From: Acanthamoeba castellanii str. Neff
Lineage: Eukaryota > Discosea > Longamoebia > Acanthamoebidae
Length of the DNA: 64,000 nucleotides
Reading direction: 5' to 3'
Assembly: GCF_000313135.1 (NCBI RefSeq)
Contig: NW_004457712.1
Span: forward strand, 324,243-388,242
Part shown: positions 55,837-64,000 of the stretch, piece by piece
Layout: each line of letters begins with the position of its first letter
Position numbering within the stretch: position 1 is the stretch's first letter
Translations under genes and position numbers: made by a program
The notes under the pieces: model-generated
Databases searched by the model: none
Seen by the model: only the letters and a program-made list of their open reading frames with translations
Told to the model about the DNA's origin: nothing

Positions 55837-57276
55837 TTAGAAAACGAAGGAGCGAGCCTTGTCGAGTGTTTCCGCCGGCGAGCTCTTTCGGCACACGATG
55901 AACAGCTGCTGCAGAGCGGCCATGCTCACGCCCATACCTTCGTCCTCCTCCACCTTAGCGGTTTCCTCACCATCGGCTTCCGCCGTCTCCTCCTCGGCCT
56001 TCTTGTCCTTGACGTTGAGCAAACGCGAGGCAATCACCTCGGCAAACTCGTGGGCCAGCTCGCTCTCGTCGGGGTAGAAGTGCTGGAACAGGACCGCGGC
56101 CTGTGCCTTGGTGGCCGTGGTGAAGCGCACCTTGAGGTCCACGCGACCGGGCCGGATCAGGGCCGGGTCGAGCCGCTCCACGTGGTTGGTGGTGAGAATG
56201 AAGACCTGACCCTCGGGGTTGCACACACCATCGAGCGCGTTGAGCAGGCCCGAGAATGTGAGCGGCGCGTTGGCTGTGCCAGCGGCCTTCGAGTCGCGGT
56301 CGCGCGAGAACAGCGCGTCGACGTCCTCCATGACGATGAGCGAGTTGGCCGGTGCGGACTGCACGCACATCTGCAGGTTGTCGTCGGTGATGGCCGGATG
56401 GGCCGGCTGGAGGAAGCACACGTTGCGCTGCAGCTCGCCAGCCAGCGCGGTGATGAACGACGACTTGCCCGTGCCCGGCGGCCCGTAGAAGAGCATCGAG
56501 CGCTTGTAGGGGATGCCGTGGTGAGTGTACCACCTCGCGGTCTCGCGCGTGTCGAAATCGGTCAGATCGCTCACGACGGCGTCCTTGACGTCGGCCGGCA
56601 GAATGACGCTGTCGATGGGCCGCACCCGCTTCGTCGCCACCTTGTTCCAGTACATGTGCTGCGGCTTCCACATGTAGATGTTGTACCGTTTGTCGTCCTT
56701 CTCGCAGTCCCAGTCGAGCACGTGGTCGCAGAAGGCCGACAGGAGCGCCTGTTGGCCCTCGCCCGGCACCGACAGCACCATCGACGTGTAGAGGCTCACT
56801 CCGCACGGACCCCCGACAGGCTGGCCGATGGCCTGGTGGACCAGACGGATCAGGCGGCCCTGGAAGGTGACCTCATGGAGGCCCAGGCCCAGACGAAGCT
56901 CGGAGACCTCCTTGGTCGCGTCGCCTTTGGTGTCGGCGAGGCCGTCGTCGTCATCGCCCTCGTCGTCGCTGTAGGACGAGGGGTTTGACCGCTTGACGGT
57001 GCCGTCGGCGAGGAGCCAGCTGTGAGAGTGGTCCGAGGTCTTGTTGCCGTGGAGCGAGATGTAGCGCGAGATGACGCCGAAGAGCTTGTGCGAGGATTTG
57101 ATCTCGAGCATGGTCACGCCATCGCCGTCGCCCTGCTTGCCGGAGAGCTGGACGTAGGTCTGTGGCGAAACGGGCAGCAGCCGGAAGCCACCGGTGTGGT
57201 CTTGCAGGTGAGGGTCTTGCGGTGACTTGAGGCCGGAAGCGTCGTGGGTGTGGGCAGTGGCGGTCTTCATCATCAT
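55837..57276 (-). CDS. BCS1-like AAA ATPase without an N-terminal membrane anchor
   Basis: An uninterrupted 479-aa frame. The AAA module follows the BCS1 pattern: ARWYTHHGIPYKRSMLFYG leads into Walker A (GPPGTGKSS, 265-273). Walker B is SLIVMEDVDALF (312-323). TFSGLLNALDG and VFILTTNHVERLDPALIRPG (sensor 1 and arginine-finger region) follow. The N-terminal third carries a divergent BCS1-type region (VHQAIGQPV..SLYTSMVLSV). Mitochondrial BCS1 inserts the Rieske protein into complex III and has a membrane helix near residue 50. No such helix is visible here, and residues 100-122 form an acidic loop. It is thus more like the paralogous BCS1-like ATPases of plants, protists and fungi, whose roles vary. 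The C-tail is acidic (EEETAEADGEE). Confidence 0.85.
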   Translation of the reverse strand: MMMKTATAHTHDASGLKSPQDPHLQDHTGGFRLLPVSPQTYVQLSGKQGDGDGVTMLEIKSSHKLFGVISRYISLHGNKTSDHSHSWLLADGTVKRSNPSSYSDDEGDDDDGLADTKGDATKEVSELRLGLGLHEVTFQGRLIRLVHQAIGQPVGGPCGVSLYTSMVLSVPGEGQQALLSAFCDHVLDWDCEKDDKRYNIYMWKPQHMYWNKVATKRVRPIDSVILPADVKDAVVSDLTDFDTRETARWYTHHGIPYKRSMLFYGPPGTGKSSFITALAGELQRNVCFLQPAHPAITDDNLQMCVQSAPANSLIVMEDVDALFSRDRDSKAAGTANAPLTFSGLLNALDGVCNPEGQVFILTTNHVERLDPALIRPGRVDLKVRFTTATKAQAAVLFQHFYPDESELAHEFAEVIASRLLNVKDKKAEEETAEADGEETAKVEEDEGMGVSMAALQQLFIVCRKSSPAETLDKARSFVF

Positions 57277-57604
57277 CTTCTAGTATCGTCGATGAGGGTC
57301 TTGCTGTTGTGGGTCTTGCGGCGTGAGGTTCAGTTTATTCTGACTGCTGTTGTCGATGCACTGATGGCAATGACTTTCAGCATGACCCTATAGTGGTTTT
57401 TATACCAGCTGGTGTGGAAAAAGAAGAGAATTGGGGTGATGTCATCTTCACCAAAGGCGAACGTTCTTCTCCTCGAGCAGCAGACAGACTGTCGGGGACC
57501 CGAAAAAAGATAAAAAGAAAATACCAGGAAAATGCTGACTTCGTTTCGAAGAAAGGGAACGTGAAAGGGAATTTGTCTGGATCGTTCGGTCCATTGGCAT
57601 TGGC
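57277..57604. other. Intergenic between BCS1-like and secreted-protein genes
   Basis: No gene is supported; A-rich stretch near 57500-57530. Confidence 0.4.
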
Positions 57605-59520
57605 CTAGCTCGTGTAGCGGAGCCAGGTGATCTTGCCGAACCCGGTGGCGTTGTGCCCGGCCAGCAGCACCGACAATTGCGGGTCGTCTTGTCCGTTCAT
57701 GTCGATCGTTTGGATGCCTGTGCCGCCACACCGGGTGCAGAATTGGTGAACGATGAGCGGAGGAGGCTCAAATGCGCGGACAGCGGTACCGAGAGTGGGC
57801 AGCTGGTCGGCGGGTATCGGGCGTGAGTCTATGAATGTAGCTCTCTGATCGTCGTGAACGGCCACCCACGCTGTGTAGCCACCACCTGAAGGGTTGCCGC
57901 TCACCAGCATGGCCTGATCTGTTGTGGGTGGTGCAGTAAGTTCAACGGTGTGTTGGGGTCTGCTGGCGTCTACGTACTTGTGATTTGGTTGGCGCCGACA
58001 GCTTTGCCCCAGATGGTGCCCGGGCCGAGGCCCACAGACGCGAAAATGAGATTCCTATCCTGCAGGCTCCAGCCGTAGAGTGTTCCGTTGCTATTGCGCA
58101 ACTGCAGGATGCACCAAAGTAAACGCGTGCGAGTGAGTACAGAGCCACAAGAGTCTGCTGCCAGGTGTATCGTAGGCGAACCTGTGGCCAGAACAGGTAG
58201 TTGCCCCAGCCAAACATGTTATCGCAATCGGAGTCCAGGTACACCACGTGGCTGAACGACCTGGAGTCATGAATGCGCACACAACACAGCACACCGCATA
58301 CGAACGCGTCAGCTAAACGGGCGAGCAGACAAAGGGAGAAGGGTTCTTGAGTACAGCGAGTGAAAGTTGAAGTCGTTCTCCACATGAACGTCCACAATTT
58401 GTGCCAGATTCTTACCATTCAACGATGCCGTTCTGTTTGTTCATGACGGGGACCAACTGTGAGTGGACAGGTATGGTACGTGGTGTGTGGTGTTGTGTGG
58501 TGTGTGCGTGTGCGTGTGCGTGTGCGTGTGCGTGTGCGTGTGCGTGTGCGTGTGCGTGTGCGTGTGCGTGAACCTGGCGATGAACAAATTGCCCTTGTAG
58601 TAGGTGGCGCCAGCAATAAGAGTCACTGGGTACTGATTCACGAACTGCTGGCTCAGGTCCAGCTCTGCAACGATGGTGAACGTTGGAATACTGCGAGTGT
58701 AGAAGGGAGGTGTGAGAGGGCATGGCACCAGGCCTTGCGGGGTGGTGTGGAAGGCGTACTCAATGTAAACGATGTGATTGAGAGAGATGAGGAACAGGCT
58801 GCGGCGAGTGTTCAAATTGTCGGTGTCGGGGACGAGGTATTGGTAGTCCCTGACGGGAACGGAGACCTGATTGGGCGTGGTCCACTGGCCTGTGTTCAAA
58901 GTGAACACTGCGAAGCTCTGCGGGTATATGGAAGGGATTGCTGGTGGTCAGCTTGTTCTCGGGGGGGGGGCGAAGAGAGGCCATGCGTGCGCGTGCGGTG
59001 AAAGTGCGTACGACGGTGCTGGTGACGTTGGAGTATGTGTACAGTTCGGCGACATTCTGGCCCGTCTGGGTGTTGAGGCCAAAGCCCACGATCACGGCCA
59101 AGTTCGGAGCGTACTGCGGCGGTATCTGTATGACGACCAAGAAAGAACCGCGTCAAGAAAGAACGAAAAGGACTCCCGCGCAGGCTAACACGCACCCTAG
59201 CTCCGTAAATGCCAAGTCCGCTGCTGTCCGCGCTGCCCCACCATAGAATACGTTCGCTGAGGAACGAGTACACAGCGCCAAACACTGAAACGGATATCCA
59301 CCGGCTCCCGTAGTCGGCGAGGTTGAGAGTGTTGACAATCTGTATTCCTGTCCCCGCAGCTGAGGAGCACATGCGGTGAGAAACTCACTGTCACTGCTCC
59401 CCCCCAAGACGAAGCGAAGAAAAATAGGCGGGGGGGGGAGGGAAAGGGGCAAGTACCACCATGAAAGCGCACGGAGCTGAACAGAACGCAAAGGAACACG
59501 AGGCCAACAAGGTGCCTCAT
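57605..59520 (-). CDS. Predicted secreted protein, unknown family
   Basis: ATG 59520 opens a clear signal peptide (MRHLVGLVFLCVLFSSVRFH). The body is beta-strand-like and polar, in about seven exons. Examples are AGTGIQIVNTLNLADYGSRW, SVFGAVYSFLSERILWWGSA, NLAVIVGFGLNTQTGQNVAE, SVPVRDYQYLVPDTDNLN and SFSHVVYLDSDCDNMFGWGN. The end reads DDPQLSVLLAGHNATGFGKI. Alternating short GW/GxG turns and repeated AVFG/VVYLD-type strands suggest a beta-propeller-like fold, but I cannot name it. No membrane anchor is seen. The junction between the exon with YYKGNLFIAR and that with LVPVMNKQNGIVEW (58.4-58.6 kb) does not join in frame with standard splice sites. It lies beside a hexamer array and is a possible assembly error. 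It is divergent from the receptor-RasGAP gene, 284 bp away. Confidence 0.6.
58501..58570. repeat. (GTGTGC)n hexamer array in intron of secreted-protein gene
   Basis: About eleven units of the same hexamer as at 35907-35970, abutting the splice donor of the preceding exon on the minus strand. Confidence 0.92.
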
Positions 59521-59804
59521 CCTCCTGTGGGGATAAATAATATAAAAACAAATAATATAAAGAAAATACTACGAAGCCGCCAATCGCAACTTTCTCGTAC
59601 TGCTATAGCCAAGGAATTCTGGAAATGATCTTGCTCTTGCTGCACAACGTGCGGCAGATGCTTAGGGCTCCCCGACAGAGTGGCCATTTTTGCTTGACGC
59701 GGCCATATCAAACCTGCTACTTGGTGGTTGGTTGCTCGGAGTTAGCACCATGGCAGCACGGAAAACCACCACACGAAGAAGACACGCACTTTCTAACCCG
59801 TCAG
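59521..59804. promoter_or_regulatory. Bidirectional promoter, secreted protein / receptor-RasGAP
   Basis: 284 bp separate the two start codons, which point away from each other, so the regulatory DNA is probably shared. The secreted-protein side is AT-rich (AATAATATAAAAACAAATAATAT-like, interrupted). No specific factor site is proposed. Confidence 0.45.
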
Positions 59805-62800
59805 ATGTCGCGTTTGGCGAGTGTTGTCGTTGTGGTTCTGCTTCTTGCAGGCCTTGGCTGGCCGGTACGCTCAGCCTTGGTGGCTTACTACAGCTTTGAT
59901 GATCGTACGTTGATCGCTTAGCCTGCAAGATGCTTCAGCACTCCTGTTAGTAACTCTTTTAATCTATCAGCCGATGCCCCGTTGGCAGGAGTGAGTGGCT
60001 ACTGCCCCAACGTCGTGCTTCGTAAGTAGCACCTCAGCTGATTCGCCCTTGTCTTCACTACTAACAACCTCGACCAAACCAGAACCGACACTTGCCGGCG
60101 GAGCAAAGGTGGTCAACGACAGCTGTCTGGCTGGTGGGTGCCTTCAAGCAGATGCAGGCTTCGCCTGTGCGTCTCCTTTTCTGCACACGTCGATATGTCG
60201 TGGGTTCACTAATGCACCGGAGTTGCACAACACTCCAATCGCAATATTTGGCACGCAGTGCTCACGACGTTCAAGCTCTTCCAGTACTCGGACGCATCGC
60301 AGGTCTCGGTGAGCGCCTGGGCAAGGACCGCGTCCACAGGACCACTTGGTGGCTACATCGTCTACAAGTCGGACTGGTTCTACTTCGTCTATCTCGACGG
60401 GGTACAAACCTTCAAATTAAATTAAGCTCACTGTTTCTCCACGAGTAGTGGGCCAACCACAACTCACACTTGCTCTGACTGGCCAGGCGTTTACATGCGT
60501 GATCATATCCAGCACCAAGGTCTTTTCCACAACAAGCGTCATCATGGCCTTATCGCACGACACCACCTACCACGTGGCATGCGCGCACGACGGCACCAAG
60601 CTGTGCGTCCATATCAACGGAAACGTGACGGTACAACAACACCACCCTGCGATGCCCAAGCGGCGCAAGCTAATCGCACTTCTCAAATGGAAGGAGTGCA
60701 CTGCGGGCAAGGGGCCGTTTTCGGAGGGAGGTCTTCTGTTCTTTGGCGGCGTGGGTGCTTCCTCGAGGTGGAATGGCACGGTCGACGAGGTAGGCATCCC
60801 TTGATTCGCAACATCGCATTTGTGTTGTTAGCTGATCACAATTGCAATCAGATCAAGCTCTATGACCACGGGCTCACACCGCAGGAGGTTAGCCAACTCG
60901 TAAACTTTGTTGAACCCAATGACGTGCCCTCCGTGCACATCGGTATGTGACTATAGCAAGGGCAACCTACCCCCTTTGCTCATTGATTTCTCTTGACGGG
61001 CAACACTCCAGAGAGCAACGGCACAGCTTTGAGCTCGCTCAACGTGGACTCCCTGACCAACGTCACCCTGACGACGGTGGTGCAAGACGCCCGCAAGGCC
61101 TACTCTGGCTCCGCACAAACCGTTGGGTATGAAGGCGAGATGCTCTACCAGTGGACCGTTTTGAGCAGCAACTGCGGTGGCATGCAGTTCAGTGCGCCAG
61201 CCAACCAGACTACCAACGTCGCCTTCTCCGCACTCGGCGCATCCACAGTACTCCTTACCCACGCACCCTTGGGGTCTCTGTCAGCACATGCACTGACAAG
61301 GCTTGCCGGTACAGATGAAGGTCTGCGTTTCAGATGGCGAGATTGCCGGCGAGTTCAACCTGTATACTGCGGCCGGAGCCAGCGTTCCCCAGCTTGTCTC
61401 CCAGCCACTGACCAGTGAGATCAATATCCCTGGTAACTCCATCACACCGGTCACTCCCTGTTTCTGTAGTGTCGCTGACCATGTGTCTTGTACAAATCAG
61501 AGGGTGTCATTGATTATCCAATCACGGTGGAGGGCATGAGCCTGCCGCCACCGTCGTACCAGTGGGAAAGACTGGCGCCCGTAGTGCATAACGACACCAA
61601 CATCGGCAACATTTCTGCCCGCTTTTACATGGGTGGCGAGGTGTGTACAAACAAGTGACACTGCTGCGCGACATTGACGCTGAGGAATGCACCGTGTCAT
61701 ATGCGCGCAGGAGGCCGGCCTGCCGGTTATGGCCGCTCTCAAAGAGAGATTGAGAGAAAAGAGACAGGAAGAGCCCATTTTGGTACGCCGCCTTCGTTTG
61801 ATGGAAGTCATCAACACCCGACAGCTCCCCACACAGTCCTACGCAGGCCTTCCAATCCATCCCTGGAGCCACGGAGAACACTCTGCATCTCAACGGCACA
61901 AAGGACTGGCATGGTGCGGTCATCCGATGCTTGGTGTTTACCACACGCAGCTCTACCCCGACCAACAACTTCACCATCTTCATCTCCTCCGCGTCCACAT
62001 CGTACGGAGCCTCTGCACCTTTGCTTGCAGCTAACATACGCCAGGTGAGCTGACCGAAGGCTACCACCACCTCCACAGGGACGGGTCATCGGACGCTACA
62101 CTTATTGGCGGAGTCGTGGGAGGCGTGGGCGGAGCGCTCTTCTTGCTCTGTCTTCTCCTTCTGCTTCTCGCGATCGTGGCTGTTTCGAGGCGCCGTCGCT
62201 CCGCGTACCGCAAGCTCACGCAGCCGGACTACGAGGCAATCGCCTTCGGAGACGTTAAAGAGGACGTCGCGCTGCCGAAGAAGCAGGCGGAGGTTGGTCC
62301 CCTTACTCTCCTTAGCACCAGCAGTCGTTGCTCACTGACCACTCCAACAGGAGTACCGGCAACTGGAACACCTGCTTACTGCGCCAGACCATCGGCTGGC
62401 CCTGGCCATTTGTGATGTGGCAGATATGAGCGATAAAGACACCGTACGAACGCTCAATCTCTCACCCTAACCGAGTAACTAATATCCCTGTGTGTTGGCT
62501 CCACACAGGTGTACAAAGCGGTGCTGCGGGTGCTGGCAGATCAGTTCCAGGCCTACAATCTCGTTGCGCACTCCATCACGCGCGAGGTGAGCATCGCCGA
62601 CGAAGAGGGCACGCTGTTCCGGTCCAACAGCGCGGCGGCCAAGCTCTTCACCCTATACATGCGCATGATCGCGCTCAAGTACACGTGGCACGTCTTGGTG
62701 CTGTCATTGCATTCCCTGAATGACAACGCTCGCGATGCCGACGCGGGTCGTTCCCGGGATGCCGGAAGCTCCCACGGAGCCAGCAGCAGCCGGTCGAAGG

Positions 62801-63920
62801 TCTTCGGAAACAAGTACCGAGTGGAACGGGACGACTCTGACTCTGATGAAGGCTCAGTATCGCTGGACATTCCGGGCGCCTCATCGATGGAACTCGATCC
62901 TCAGGTTCACCTTCGGCGTGGCCGTTTGCCGCGTCCACCACCAACCTTGGTTCGCACGTAGTTCTTGGCTAACCACATTCCACGCGGCAGAAACTGGACG
63001 AGGCGTCGGACCTGGACATCAACACTCTCGAGCTCTGGCTCACCGCTCAGAAGATGTTCAAACTCATCGTGCAGAGCGAAAAGAGCCTGCCGCGAGAACT
63101 GCGCATGCTCATCCGCCGCATCCGCGATGACGTACGCCTGGCCTGTCTTCGTCCCAATCGGTTGAGTATAGCCTGCTAATGCTGTGGGCACAGGTGGCGG
63201 AGAAGTTCAGCGATGAGGCCGTGTTCCGGGCCATGGGCGGATTCTTCTTCCTGCGCCTCATCTGCCCGGCCCTCCTTGCGCCTCAAGTTCACGGCCTCCT
63301 CGACGAGCCGCCTCATCCCGTACCTTCCACCCAAAAGCTTGCGCTCTTGATGGTTGGTAGTCACTCAACACGCGGATTGACTGACTTGGCGCGGTTTGTG
63401 GTGGTGGGTACAGATGGCGCAGCGGCAGCTGATTCTGGTGACCAAGGTGCTCCAAAACCTGGCCAACGACACCCTGCCCGGAGCTAAAGAGGTACCACCC
63501 TCATCATCTTGGATGTGGCCTTGCTTTTGCACCGGAACTGATTCAAAGGTGTACCTCTACCATACACAGGCGTACATGGAGCGGCTCAACGCGTTCATTG
63601 TGTCCAACAAGCCCGCCCTCAGTCGCTTCTACGACCAGATCGTGGACCACCCGGAGCGCGGCAAGCTCACCGACATCACCGTACGCTTTCACTGGATCCA
63701 ATCCTGGCGCAATCCACCTAACTCTTCAACCAACCACTAGGTGCCAGCACGCGCTCGCAACGATGCACTCATCAAGCTGCGCACATTTTTGGAGGCCAAC
63801 CTGGCTGGCGTGGAGGCCCACCTCCGCGCCCATGGCGATGACAGCGACGAGAGCGAAGAAGTTGTGCTGGAGCTGCGACGTATTCTGCACAAGGAGTCGT
63901 CCGCCATCGACCAAGTGTGA
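59805..63920 (+). CDS. Receptor-type RasGAP: LamG-like, PKD/REJ-like and Ig-like ectodomain, one TM helix, cytoplasmic RasGAP
   Basis: ATG 59805 starts a signal peptide (MSRLASVVVVVLLLAGLGWP). A LamG/concanavalin-like domain follows (LVAYYSFDD; VVNDSCLAGGCLQAD; TYHVACAHDGTKLCVHING; LLFFGGV..RWNGTVDE; IKLYDHGLTPQEV). Next is a PKD/REJ-like part (LYQWTVLSSNCGGMQFSAP; KVCVSDGEIAGEF). An Ig-like part comes next (PPPSYQWERLAP; NTLHLNGTKDWHGAVIRCLV). A single helix (GGALFLLCLLLLLLAIVAV) with RRRR stop-transfer leads to RKLTQPDYEAIAFGD. The cytoplasmic half is RasGAP: VYKAVLRVLADQFQAYNLVA, arginine-finger loop EGTLFRSNSAAAKLF, and signature MGGFFFLRLICPALLAP. It ends SSAIDQV at 63920. More than a dozen exons. 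It would couple outside binding to Ras inactivation. Plexins share the plan but have sema/PSI/IPT ectodomains. Confidence 0.82.
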
Positions 63921-64000
63921 CGCAGGCGCAGTCGACAGAAGAATCGGGAGTAAATGAGGCCATTTCCCGGTGTACTCCGATTTGTCGGCCTTCCCCGAAG

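Noticed and set aside
55774..56988. 404-codon plus-strand open frame
   Set aside because: Antisense to the BCS1-like ATPase, whose Walker motifs are on the minus strand; a GC-rich shadow.
58459..59001. Plus-strand frame with Arg-Val repeats
   Set aside because: It is the translation of the GTGTGC array and antisense to the secreted-protein exons.
1..64000. tRNA, rRNA or transposase genes
   Set aside because: I looked for T-loop GTTCRANNC contexts with acceptor pairing, rRNA signatures and transposase/reverse-transcriptase motifs and found none I could support.

Overview
The window is nuclear DNA from a free-living amoeba, most likely Acanthamoeba (Amoebozoa). Exons are GC-rich. Introns are short GT-AG introns that often contain simple repeats (CA, GT, TCGTG, GTGTGC). 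Genes lie on both strands, some only 70-80 bp apart, and the gene set is eukaryotic (spliceosome, nucleolus, replicative polymerase, Ras signalling). The assignment rests on recognised protein families and gene style, not on a database search.

Layout. 27-3648: an unknown low-complexity protein and a membrane-anchored SMYD-like SET protein. 3812-13974: ribosomal protein eS8 followed by the nucleolar ribosome-assembly factor URB1/Npa1, which contains a 73-base assembly gap. 14126-18336 (minus): catalytic subunit of DNA polymerase delta, divergent from GSK3 (19031-21023) across a promoter carrying E2F-like sites. 21428-23852: splicing factor/ubiquitin ligase PRP19. 23984-29271 (minus): a Kelch-LisH-RasGEF protein. 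30018-33320: an F-box/ankyrin locus, then a DUF1415 protein (33402-34715). The minus strand then carries a PAQR/hemolysin-III membrane protein, an ITPase/Ham1-like nucleotide pyrophosphatase, an F-box protein with a cold-shock-like domain, a Cdc7/MAP3K-epsilon-like STE kinase and an unrecognised helical membrane protein. On the plus strand follow a MORN-repeat protein, a DMT-type membrane protein and a RasGAP with a long charged tail. Next come a BCS1-like AAA ATPase and a secreted protein (both minus). The window closes with a single-pass membrane protein whose ectodomain is LamG-like, PKD/REJ-like and Ig-like and whose cytoplasmic part is a RasGAP domain (59805-63920).

Functional themes. 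Ribosome production is represented by eS8 and URB1 side by side. Ras control is represented three times: one GEF and two GAPs. The receptor-shaped RasGAP is the most striking element. Its overall plan (ectodomain, one membrane pass, cytoplasmic RasGAP fold) resembles that of plexins but is built from different ectodomain modules.

Sequence quality. At least four conserved genes show an apparent one-base frame change or an in-frame stop (about 8.02, 31.82, 37.07 and 53.10 kb), and one exon junction (58.4-58.6 kb) does not join in frame. One disruption lies near the N-gap. I read these mainly as draft-assembly errors. Exon boundaries are given only where splice sites and reading frame agreed.
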